Shown here: positions 1-9,548 of the stretch, piece after piece
Layout of the letters: the number at the start of each line of letters is the position of its first letter
Numbering within the stretch: position 1 is the first letter of the stretch
Assembly (NCBI GenBank): GCA_015039365.1
Contig: WION01000318.1
Span: 1 to 59,623 of the forward strand
Reading direction: 5' to 3'
Source of the DNA: Amanita rubescens
Taxonomy: Eukaryota; Basidiomycota; Agaricomycetes; Agaricales; Amanitaceae
Length of the DNA: 59,623 nucleotides
Position numbers and translations under genes: made by a program
The notes under the pieces: generated by a model
What the model was told of the DNA's origin: nothing
Database searches by the model: none
What the model saw: the letters and a program-made list of their open reading frames with translations, nothing else

Positions 1-1075
1 TATTACGCCGTTCTCGATGTGTCGAGAGACGAAAGTGGGATACAGCACGCTTGATTCTCGCTATTGCTATTGCTCAATACGAAGCCGATGAGAAAGAGGT
101 TGTTTTCTCTGTTGATGACATGGATATTGGTAAATCTGCTGGTTCAACGCGTCGGCTGTTCGTAACCTACGTTTTATAGATGACGATGGATCTGACAATG
201 AATCTGATTGTTCATATGGTTCAGATGCAACTGTGAAGCAGAAGGGCAAGGAAAACTTATACGTTGACGTCGCCAAACGCCCTTCTACCATCAAGTGTGA
301 TGTAATGCCAGGTCTATTCTTTATGACACTTCGCCAATACGGTTATGTGTTTGATGGCCGCTACCAGCACGAAACCGTTTTCAACAAGGTCATTAGAGAA
401 AATGACTTTGAGGCGTTTGTGAAATTATTCAATATGACTATCAACCTTCCTACTCCCGAAAACATTTCCAACAATCTTATACCGTTGTTGCTATCATACG
501 ATCGGTCAGATATGCTGAACGAGCTTATCAGGCGCACGGGCGAAGGCATCGACCTTAAGACAGTGCGTCACGAGGCAGAGGATGCGATACCTGTGAACGA
601 CCAGAATAAGCTCTATCTTGGACTAAAAATTCATGGGAAGAAGCGCGCTGATCTGGCGAGAAAGAATGATCCAAACGCAGGGGTCGAGATACAGGGACCG
701 CCGTTACTGTGGAGAGCGTTGAGGGCCAATGCCGAAAAAATTGTAGATTATCTGGCCAGCGAAAGGGTCTACGCTGCGTACCGCTCGTGTGCCGCAAGCC
801 ACAGCGATGAGCGAGCCGAACGTTTGAGAAGCATCACGAATCTCAAGGAGCTTCTACCGCAGTGGCTCGGATTTAGAACCAACTCCTTGGGAGAGTCGCC
901 TCTCACTGCAGCAGTTTTGTCCGGGAAGGTGGGACCACTCCAAATTCTCTTCGCCAAGCACAAGGATATGATGAAGGCTGCACTTCACGATAAGTATGTT
1001 TCCAACGTTGTATTCGAATCCGGGCGATGCTGGACTGGCGAATCTGGCCCCACAATCCCGTCGTGTGACTTATAG
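1..1075 (+). CDS. Ankyrin-repeat-type protein, 3' part (5' end outside window)
   Basis: The reading frame enters from outside the window. Exon 1 (1-129) ends at a GT donor. The intron is 130-179 (50 nt, ends TATAG). Exon 2 restarts at 180 with a split Asp codon into an acidic stretch (DDGSDNESDCSYGSDA) and runs open to 1075. The protein is largely helical with ankyrin-like pieces, for example WDTARLILAIAIAQ near the start and LGESPLTAAVLSGKVGPLQI near the end. Such large cytosolic ankyrin proteins are common in Agaricomycetes and usually lack known partners. The last 30 residues look less coding, so an intron may begin near 995 (GTATGT) and the true C-terminus may lie downstream (see 1262-1354). 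Function is not predictable from this fragment. Confidence 0.55.
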
Positions 1076-1261
1076 TGACCTAGCTATGTGTATCGGACCG
1101 AATGCCGCCTCCGCAGCACCCATGTGAGCCGCCATCTATTTTTACATAGGCTTCTATTTCTTTCTGTTGAATTGCTTTTTTTGTCTTACAGTAGATGACA
1201 ATCGTAGGTTGATCTTCTCTTCCATTTCATTGTGCTACTAATACACGACTTCTCTTCTCCA

Positions 1262-1354
1262 GACCAGGGGTATGCCACTATCATGAATCATGATAATGAA
1301 CAGGAGCCCATGACCTCTGAGATGGAGGACGAAATACTAACCGGGGAGTTCTAG
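1262..1354 (+). other. Possible terminal exon of the ankyrin-type gene
   Basis: A branch-like CTAAT followed by a pyrimidine stretch and CCAG precedes an open, acidic stretch that ends in TAG at 1354 (NEQEPMTSEMEDEILTGEF). It resembles a last exon, but I cannot connect it to the upstream frame with confidence. The rest of 1355-1823 shows no gene; it should contain the promoter of the decarboxylase gene. A short GT run sits near 1590. Confidence 0.25.
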
Positions 1355-1823
1355 GTGATTGAATGCGAACTCTGTAAACATTTTAGTTATGACCAACCCT
1401 CTACTAGGTTCCCAATTACAGAAAAGTGAACATATGAAGATAACGAACAAGATCGACCTGTCATTCCCAACCGACCGAATGGTATCCTTCTCACGATTAG
1501 TATGATATACAGGCTACACAAGATCCGACCAATATACTTTTTCAAACCTTGAACATGTATCCCACTGGCTACCGACCGTTTGGCTGGCTGTGTGTGTGTG
1601 TGAATGAGGTGAGTTATCATAGGAGTAGACTACCCCACATGACAGGTCCAGTATGTCGGTGACAGTCGAACCCCATTCTTATAAAAGTAGGAGTTGTCTT
1701 CACTAGTATCAACCCATAATCTCCTTGTCCTTTGCAATCATCCTCTTAAAAAACATCAAAATCTCCGTTCGTCCAGGCACCTGTCACCCCGAAAGCTCTG
1801 ACCAAATATCCCTGTCTAGTGCT

Positions 1824-3294
1824 ATGGCGACCCGCCGTGAACTGACCGCGTTTACGCGTTATGGTGGATGGATTCCAAGCGATGATAGAGTCTATCGCGG
1901 CTTCCATAATCGTCTTGCCCTCTTCGCTCATGAAAAATACGGAAAGTTCAAGTTTGGCCATCATAATCCCGCAGTTCAAGCGTTCGCAGATGCTATCAAC
2001 AAACTCGGGCCTGGAGAAGAGAAATCGTTGATGCGCACTTTGTTCGATAAGATTTTCCTTCAAGCCGCAAAAAAGTACAACTTTTTCAAGGCAAGTTCCT
2101 TTCTTCAACTACGTCGAATTCAGCACTGATCTTTCGCTTAGATCACAAACTTCGACCAATTGCTTTATGCGCTCGACAATATAATTGTCAAACCCCCCGA
2201 GTTTGAGGTTGTCGAGGATGAAAACGACAATCCCGTTGGCGAACCCGTCGGTGTTCCCATCTATCTCCTCCTCGATATCCCGAGCAACACGGCGGCTGCT
2301 TACGACCTCTTCCGCCTTCCCGCATTCAATGAGGCAATGAGGGCTTTGTTGAAGTCCTGGGGAGAGTACCTCAGCAAGCCCGACGGCGGTTCCAACTCAT
2401 CACTCAACACAGGACCCACGGGGTGGTTTAGTGAAGCTGGTATGAAGAAACTCAGAGAACAGGGTCGAATCCCTGACGGGCCGAATGGCTTCACTGAGAC
2501 CTACGTTTCCCCTGACTCTGACCCTGAACAGGGCTTTGGCTATAGGAGTTGGGATGAGTTCTTCGTGCGGGAGTTCCAACAAGGCGCTCGCCCTCTCTAT
2601 ATTCCAGACGATCCTGAGATCGCTGCCACTCTCATCCACAGCGCATGCGAATCCACCTGTGCTTCGTATCTTAATAAGGGTGAAGAAACACGATCAATTC
2701 TGGCTAAAGGGCCAGCCATATTCCCTCTACGACATGCTCGACAACGATCCGGGGCCCAGTGGCGTGAAGCGTGCAGACCAGTTCATCGATGGAACCGTCT
2801 ACCAGGGATTCCTCAGTCCCCAGGACTTCCATCGCTGGCATGCCCCCGTCGACGGCAAGATCGTCGACGGTTATATTCTCGACGGCTCATACTATGCAGT
2901 CATACCCGATGAAGGTGCTGAGATCGGCGACCCGGACCTCGTACCGGGTGACCCACGCGGAGGCCTCATCCGCTCACAGCCCTTCCTTACTCTCTCTGCC
3001 ACTCGCGCCATCATTTTCATCGAAGCTGACAATCCTCTTATTGGCCTGATGTGCTTCGTCGGTGTTGGAATGTGCGAGGTGTCGACTTGCGAGTTATCGC
3101 AGAAGGTTAAGAATAAGGAGCATGTCAAAGTCGGCGATGAGCTAGGAATGTTCCACTTTGGCGGGTCGTCCCATGTTATGATTTTCAATAACAAGGCCGC
3201 CATCACCTTCGCTGACGACGTCATACCCGACACGCACATTAAGATCCACTCGATCATCGCCCAGGTTCACGAAAAACCGCCCAAGAAAAATTAA
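1824..3294 (+). CDS. PsiD-like phosphatidylserine decarboxylase-family enzyme, interrupted by a 1-nt frameshift
   Basis: Pyridoxal-independent, self-processing decarboxylase of the PSD family, in the fungal subgroup with an N-terminal PSDC domain that includes the L-tryptophan decarboxylase PsiD. I chose the ATG at 1824 because the family-like N-terminus starts there; an in-frame ATG at 1725 would add a poor leader. Exon 1 is 1824-2090, followed by a GC-AG intron (2091-2141, donor AAG|GCAAGT). Motifs in order: ELTAFTRYGGW, SWDEFFVREF, SACEST, FWLKGQPYSLYDML, FHRWHAPVDG, IFIEADN, and GMFHFGGSS, where the GGSS serine is the expected cleavage site that forms the pyruvoyl group. Between ACEST and FWLKG the frame shifts at the G run 2678-2680: one G too many. 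Restoring the frame there gives about 472 residues, close to the family. As written, translation leaves the family frame before the catalytic half. It may be a sequencing error or a recent null allele. The substrate (tryptophan, phosphatidylserine or another) cannot be told. Confidence 0.85.
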
Positions 3295-4438
3295 AATGTT
3301 TTTGTTCAGTCTGTGTCGAAAATTGGGAGAAGAACAAAAAAGATGTGGAAAGATATGCTGTACCAAATCAAAATCAAAATTGTACCATATGTAGCTGCCT
3401 CTGCCTGACCAAATGATGTATACCGTTATCCGTCAATGAATCTGTCAAAGTAATCGTTTGACGAGACCGATCTTACTTGTGCGCTTCTTCTGAACAGGTT
3501 CAGGGGGGCTAACTTCAATTCCTGCCCGTTGGATTATTACTGCCTAAGACAAATCATCTTTTGAAGGTATTCCGAGTCGGACTTGGACTAGAATTGGAGC
3601 ATTTTCTCGGAGGGATTATTCGCAACTCAAGGATTGGAACAATGTTATCGCGGCCTGTGGATCTTGCCTAGCTCCGCTTTCGGATGCGGATAAGGCTTCG
3701 AAGAGGGCAATCAGGAAATATTATCATTCAGCTTCCTACCCCACTTCAGATGTAGACCTTTTTTTGTGGTTGGGATGTTACATGTTCCATTCGAACAAAG
3801 AATGCTATATCTGTAAGCTAGATAGATCATGATTATCGCACAGTGAAACCTATTTTTAAACCCACTCTTTGCACCGTCTCACGTACGGTAAGGGCTTCTA
3901 TGACAGTATACAAATGTAGCCAAAAAAAAAAAATAGGCTCACATGACTGGTTGTCAGCAATGCAGTCTTACTAATATAGCGATACACACTTCTTAATTAT
4001 CATCCGGATTCTCCGTCTTCGACTCATTCATCTCTGCTCCGGTTTAGCCGAAACTGAAGCAGCGAAAGAATTTACAAATGAATAAAACGAAAGCGAACGA
4101 CATATCTTATCTGGCATTATCAGTATCGAAAACCAACATGTTTTAATATCCATATTATAGATATTCCAAGATCGACTCTTACACTCTGGATAGTTGCAAT
4201 TAGAATATAATGGATAGATCTCCTTAGGCTCTTTTTCATCTGCTTTTGTGTACTTTACATTTTTTTTACGAATATATTTGATCAACTTTCAGGTATATGC
4301 GCTTTCCAAAAATAACCTAGGACTAGTCTCACCCCTCTTAGTACTATGGGGTTTTGCGCTAAACGAGGTCGAGGATCACGAGGACATGCATTAGTTGTAG
4401 TCATTCTATTACAAAATGCCATGAAAACATTCCGAGGG
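3295..4438. other. Intergenic, no gene recognised
   Basis: AT-rich, with short runs of A, and no open frame with family motifs or a consistent splice pattern. It should hold the 3' regions of two convergent genes (decarboxylase on plus, F-box on minus). The part from about 4340 to 4438 resembles 6340-6440 and is the 3' flank shared by the duplicated F-box genes. Confidence 0.5.
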
Positions 4439-5890
4439 TCAGGTAGACGGATATACGAGCAGATTTTCGCAGTTTATCTCGTGGAATTCTACTCTCAATT
4501 CCCTTTTTTTCTCCCAAACGAATTGGACAATGGTACCAAGTGCCTTCAGGGTGGCCGCTCTTTCCTCACTAGCAGCACCAAATGGCACTCCCCATAATAC
4601 GACCGATTTTATCCCCGTAAACATTTCTCGCCAGTTCGACACTTGTGTGACCATCGATTTCACATTCTTTTGTCGAATCTCTATCATATCAAGCCATTTT
4701 ACTGCATTGCGGAAGCCAGTGTTCATACGCAGTGTCGTGAGGCAACGTCCTAACCGCCCGCTTGAAATACCTTCCTGAACTTCAGTATCCAATGTAGGGT
4801 CGTATAGGTCCAATGTGTGGATCATAGACGCGTCTGCCAGAATCTGTGCAATGCGGAAAGGGAATCGCGCGCCCCCAAACGAAAGTCGATGCAATTGACT
4901 TAAATTGTAGTGCCGTTTTATAACATCATAAGGATCCGGGTCAGAAGACTCCCAGTCATCCACGAAAAAGATATCGAGGGTGGTGATATTGGGAACTGCA
5001 ATTAGAGGAATGACGATGTCTGGTTGCACATCTAGCAGTGTCAAGCTGAGGCAACGCAGATTGGGCATACAAACCCCAACCAGTGGTCCACTTCCTGCAC
5101 CGGCTATGGTCAAATGGCACTGTTCAAGATGCTGAACCGTCCCAGATTGGCACAAGACATTCAGCCAGGTTGAAAGGGACACTCTGCGAGAGTTACACTC
5201 AAAAGACCGCAACTGGTGCCAAGACAGAAACAACTCTTTCAATTTCGGCTCGCACTCTTCTGAAGGTGTTAAAATATGCCCAATACAAATGCGCCGTGTT
5301 TTTTCCATGAATTGAGATGCCTTCCGGTCCCCGTCCGCCTCTAGGAAGTTGATTCCCGCAATCGTAAACTCTTCCACGTTCAAGGACGGTAAATCCACCA
5401 AACGATGGAACGGCAAATCAATGTCGAGCTTTTTAATCCGAATTGGAACAATGAAGTCAAGAAAGACTTTGTAGAAGTCGGGATGCGAAGAGGAAAAGTA
5501 AATCGATACGGTCAATGGATAGTCGCCAGCTCGACCGACCCACATCCGGTACACGCGTAGGCTATGCGGGTAATACGGGTGGCTTGCATTACACTTTTTG
5601 AGGTGAACATTGCTCCATAGCGCACCGGTGCTTAGTGCGACCTGGCGCCACCTGGAACACACTTGAGAGATAGTATATTGATGTGGAACTCCGAGTTGGG
5701 CGTCGAGCACCCAGAGTGGGGAGTCACAACATAGAACAAAGATACGGCTGAGTAACTCGTTTGGCAAGTTTCTGAAAGGATCATCTGTGCTACCACTCCC
5801 TTTAACAGGGGCCAACTTTTCCCTCCTGGTTAACTGTAAGGATCCCATGAGTCTAACCAGATAATCGTGCATGAGTGTACTACATGTCAT
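4439..5890 (-). CDS. F-box protein with LRR-like C-terminal region (copy 1)
   Basis: Single-exon frame of 483 residues. An F-box lies at about residues 38-85 (FRNLPNELLSRIF, then CSRWRQVALSTGALWSNV). Downstream is a long region with irregular leucine-rich spacing (for example MPNLRCLSLTLLDVQPDI). Such proteins act as substrate adaptors of SCF ubiquitin ligases; the target is unknown. The gene is a tandem paralogue of 6508-7935. The paralogue's start context (ATGGATGA) is also present just upstream here, but that frame meets a TAG after four codons, so translation here must begin at a later ATG (5890, or the Met preceding GSLQL). Confidence 0.8.
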   Translation of the reverse strand: MTCSTLMHDYLVRLMGSLQLTRREKLAPVKGSGSTDDPFRNLPNELLSRIFVLCCDSPLWVLDAQLGVPHQYTISQVCSRWRQVALSTGALWSNVHLKKCNASHPYYPHSLRVYRMWVGRAGDYPLTVSIYFSSSHPDFYKVFLDFIVPIRIKKLDIDLPFHRLVDLPSLNVEEFTIAGINFLEADGDRKASQFMEKTRRICIGHILTPSEECEPKLKELFLSWHQLRSFECNSRRVSLSTWLNVLCQSGTVQHLEQCHLTIAGAGSGPLVGVCMPNLRCLSLTLLDVQPDIVIPLIAVPNITTLDIFFVDDWESSDPDPYDVIKRHYNLSQLHRLSFGGARFPFRIAQILADASMIHTLDLYDPTLDTEVQEGISSGRLGRCLTTLRMNTGFRNAVKWLDMIEIRQKNVKSMVTQVSNWREMFTGIKSVVLWGVPFGAASEERAATLKALGTIVQFVWEKKRELRVEFHEINCENLLVYPST

Positions 5891-5904
5891 CCATTAATAC
5901 AGCT

Positions 5905-6172
5905 CTACTCACCTAGCGAGTAGCTACTAACCCAGAATTGAAGTGTATTGAGGCCCAAGGGAGAGAGGGGGTAAAGACGGTCGTAGTCTACTCGGTGCGT
6001 GATCGAGTGATCAGGGGTTGTGACAGGTGACCCAGTTGTGACAATGTGAGTGCCCGTTACCAAGGGTGATGTTGCCGACCGATGCGTAGTCCATGGGTCT
6101 AACCAGATATCGTGAGTATGCATATCATCCATTAATACTGCTCTACTATACTCACCTAGCGGGTATGCTGCA
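5905..6172 (-). pseudogene. Decayed 5' remnant of a third F-box copy
   Basis: This stretch repeats the 5' flank and first codons of the two neighbouring F-box genes (CTAG-GTGAGT leader, then ATGGATGA and the conserved TGGTTAGAC segment) but loses similarity to the F-box domain and is out of frame. It shows that the locus once held at least three tandem units, or that the 5' flank was duplicated separately. The stretch 6173-6507 is the 3' flank of copy 2 and repeats the flank at 4340-4440. Confidence 0.5.
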
Positions 6173-6507
6173 AAAACTGTGACGTCGTGACGTGGCGCGG
6201 AACGCTCCGTCCAAAGGCTCTCATCAAGGCAACTGCCAACAGGTGTCGACGCACCAATAATTATTTATCGCGGTAAAAGTCCTGTACTCTCACACCTTTA
6301 CGGCATATTGTAAGAGCCTCTAGGCTTCAAGTCTGAGAATAGTAAGTTTTGTGCTGAACAAGCGTCGAAGATCGCGACGAGTAGTCACGTCATTCTACTA
6401 CATAGTACAAAATATCACGAAAACATTCCGAGGGTCACGGTAACAGTACGAGCAGAATTCCGCTGTTCATCTCGTGGCATTATGCTCGAGCCATTCCCTT
6501 TTTTCTC

Positions 6508-7935
6508 TCAAACGAGCGCGACCCTGGAACCCAGTGCCTCCAGAGCAGCCAGTCTTTCCTGATAGCGTTTATTAGTACCGTATGACCAGCCATGAAATAT
6601 GGCCGATTCTATCCCCGTAAACATTTCTCGCCAGTTGGACGCTTGTGTGACCATCGATTTCACGTTCCTTTGTCGAGTCTCTATCATATCAAGATATTCT
6701 CCTACGTTGTCGAAGCAACCGTCAATATTCAGTGACGTAAGGCAACGTCCTAACCGCCCGCTCGCAATACCTTCCCGAGCTTCGGTATCCAATATAGGTT
6801 GGCACAGGCCCTCTAATGTACGGATCATAGGCGCGTCTGCCAGAATCTGTGCAATGCGGAAGGGGAATCGCGCGCCCCCAAACGAAATTTGATGCAATTG
6901 ACGTAAATTGTAGTGCCGTTTTATAACATCATATGGATCCGAGTCAGAAGACTTCCAGTCATTCCTGGAACAGATTTCGAGGGTGGTGATATTGGGAACT
7001 GCAATTAGAGGGATGACGATATCGGGTTGCACATCTAGCACCAAGCTGAGGCAACGCAGATTGGGCATACAAACCCCAACCGGTGGTCCACTTCCGGCTT
7101 TGGCTATGGTCAAATGGCACCGTTCGAGATATTGAAGCGTCCCAGATTGGCGTAAGACATCGAGCCAGGTTGAAAGGGACACTAGGTTAGAGCGACACTT
7201 GAAAGACCGCAACTGGTGCCCCGACAAACACAACTCCTTCAACTTCGGCTCACCCTCTTCCGAAGTGATAGCAGAATGAAAAATACAGATGCGTCGTATT
7301 TTGTCCATGAATGGAGGTACCTTCATGTCCTCATCCGCCAGCAGCATGCCGGTTACCTTAATCGCATACTCTTCCACACTCGAGGACGGTAAATCCACCA
7401 ATTTATGGTACGGCACATTAATGGTGAGCTTTTTGATTCGAAATGGAATAACAAAATCTTGAAAGACTTTATGGATGTCGGGATACGGACCGTCAAAATG
7501 GAGCGATACGGTCAATGGATAGTCACCAGCTCGGTCAACCCACATCCGGTACCGGTGTAGGCGACGCGCGTACATATCAGATTTGCTGAATTGAACACTG
7601 CTCCATAGCTCATCATTTCTGGCTCGATCTCTGCCCCACATAATACCATCTATGACTTTAATATTGCTCCATAGCGCACCAGTGTTTAGTGCGACCTGGC
7701 GCCACCTCGAACACACTTGCAAGATGATAAGTTGATCCGGGGCTCCGAATCGGCCATAGATCGAGATCCAGATTGGGGAGTACGAATAGCGTAGAACAAA
7801 GATGCGGCTGAGCAATTCGTTTGGCAAGTTTCCGAAGGGATCATCGATACTACCGCTCCTGTTAACAGGGGCCAACTTTGATAACTGTAAGGATTCCATG
7901 AGTCTAATCGGTACGTGAGTATACACATCATCCAT
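6508..7935 (-). CDS. F-box protein with LRR-like C-terminal region (copy 2, C-terminally truncated)
   Basis: Single-exon paralogue of copy 1. I take the ATG at 7935 (MDDVYTHVPIRL); the frame upstream lacks another ATG. F-box: GNLPNELLSRIFVL followed by CSRWRQVALNTGALWSNI. Relative to copy 1 there is an insertion of about 20 residues after the F-box (IDGIMWGRDRARNDELW) that repeats the ALWSN context. The C-terminus is short: a Trp codon of copy 1 reads TGA here, and the following sequence has lost an A from a run, so the last ~25 residues of copy 1 are missing. Presumed SCF substrate adaptor; target unknown. Confidence 0.78.
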   Translation of the reverse strand: MDDVYTHVPIRLMESLQLSKLAPVNRSGSIDDPFGNLPNELLSRIFVLRYSYSPIWISIYGRFGAPDQLIILQVCSRWRQVALNTGALWSNIKVIDGIMWGRDRARNDELWSSVQFSKSDMYARRLHRYRMWVDRAGDYPLTVSLHFDGPYPDIHKVFQDFVIPFRIKKLTINVPYHKLVDLPSSSVEEYAIKVTGMLLADEDMKVPPFMDKIRRICIFHSAITSEEGEPKLKELCLSGHQLRSFKCRSNLVSLSTWLDVLRQSGTLQYLERCHLTIAKAGSGPPVGVCMPNLRCLSLVLDVQPDIVIPLIAVPNITTLEICSRNDWKSSDSDPYDVIKRHYNLRQLHQISFGGARFPFRIAQILADAPMIRTLEGLCQPILDTEAREGIASGRLGRCLTSLNIDGCFDNVGEYLDMIETRQRNVKSMVTQASNWREMFTGIESAIFHGWSYGTNKRYQERLAALEALGSRVALV

Positions 7936-8639
7936 TGATACTGCTCTACTCACCTAGCGAGTATGCTATATGGACAGTCGAATGACTAATCCGTGGAGCG
8001 GGCGCTAGAAAGGGAAGGAAGGAGGCAGGCGCGCTCTTGAGGTCTAGTAGGAGGAAAGGAGAGTCAGTGAGACTCGAGCAAGCCGGCCCGGTTAAGTAAA
8101 CTCTCCGGCCGTGCCCCGAATCATGCAGTCCCATCCACACCAGCAGTCCTATCCTCGCCCGAGTTGCGCCCCGTCAAAAGTTGAGGATCAAGAAGCACGA
8201 GGGTAGGCCTTCTCTTCTCGGGGAAGCGTTGTAGTGTGCTTACTGACGAAAGTGCAGCGAGAGGAGCAACATGCCAAGACGAGTGCGTTCCAATCCTCGC
8301 GTTCCAAACAAATCATACTTCAGGTGATACTCATCCCCTCAGGGGGTCGAGGTGGGGACCGGAGCCATGCAAGCGAGCAACACGAGATGGTAGCCACCGG
8401 ATAGTGTGTGTATGTGGGCATTTCATTTTTCTCCTGCCTCGTCACTGATCGCAAGACAGGAAGGCGAAATTGGTCTTGCCGTTGGTAAACTCGGGACTCA
8501 CACCGCAAAGGTCTTCCCATCAAAACGGTCGAACGCTCCCCCCGTCATTGGTGGCCATCTACAGTCTGGTACTGCAAGAGTGCTCTTTTGTTCGTCTTCC
8601 GACGCTCCTCTTCGTTCTCTATCGACATGGTTAGAACAC
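7936..8639. other. Intergenic, no gene recognised
   Basis: Upstream region of F-box copy 2. Several short open frames exist on both strands but none shows motifs, a signal peptide or a splice pattern. The left edge of the large duplication lies near its end (about 8640). Confidence 0.5.
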
Positions 8640-9548
8640 ATCACCTCAGAAACGGGACGGCAATACGGTCAGGCCGTTGTGCGGACCTATGGAGGCTTCA
8701 TCTTGGGGAACGTCAGTCCGTGAGCGTTGCGCGCGTTACAACATAATTCAATCTGTTGCCGACCTCGAGAAAGAAATTAGGTACCCCACCACAGCCCAGA
8801 CTCCCCACGTAGACCAGTCTTCTTAGCCTGTTCATTCATCGTCGAGTCTTTCAATGTCCGTTCTCTGCTTCAACTGCGCTGGTACTAGTGCCATCAGCTT
8901 TCGCAATGCGACATCCATTTTGACCTGGCATACAAATAACATTCCCGCATATAATCCTATTACAAGTTCACAATCGATACCTTTAGTCTCGCCTTTCGTA
9001 CCTGAACCAGCATTAAATGACTCGAGCACGAGCGTGCAATTGCAAGACATAATAGCGCGTACACGCGACACTGATTATATTTTCTTCTTCTACCCAAAAT
9101 TTGTAATCTACAACGAAAGACGAAAGATAATGAGCATAGATAACTAAATGGTTTCAAATCAAATGCAATGCAATAAGTTTAGAATATACGATGTGGCGTG
9201 TAATGGAGGCGCGCTATGCTCCTTTTTTATTATGTATATTGTGATTATAACTTGGTGTTGCTACGTGTTCGGTTTTAGGGTTGAAAGTGTCCATATCTAG
9301 GGAAGCGGGATGGCAGGTTTCGCGCTGGCCGAGTGTGATGGATGCGTGTACAGTCGTCATCTTCTATCTTGTTTGATGCACCGTACACGCGTGCGTCGTC
9401 ATTCTTTTTTACAAGCATTGTCGATTCAAAGGATCGAGGAATGATCTACCATGATCCCGCTTATACGGTTATACACCGCCTCGGGGTATTTTCTACAAAT
9501 GACAAACGATTCGTCAGCACACCGCAATACCACATTTTCGTCAACGTC
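8640..9548. other. Intergenic start of duplication copy I, no gene recognised
   Basis: Matches 21460-22360 with many substitutions and small indels. No frame is preserved between the two copies, which argues against a coding gene. It includes the 3' flank of the PPR gene. Confidence 0.5.

Noticed and set aside
2160..2912. A separate 250-residue protein
   Set aside because: It is the first part of the decarboxylase followed by out-of-frame reading after the extra G; the tail is Arg-rich shadow sequence.
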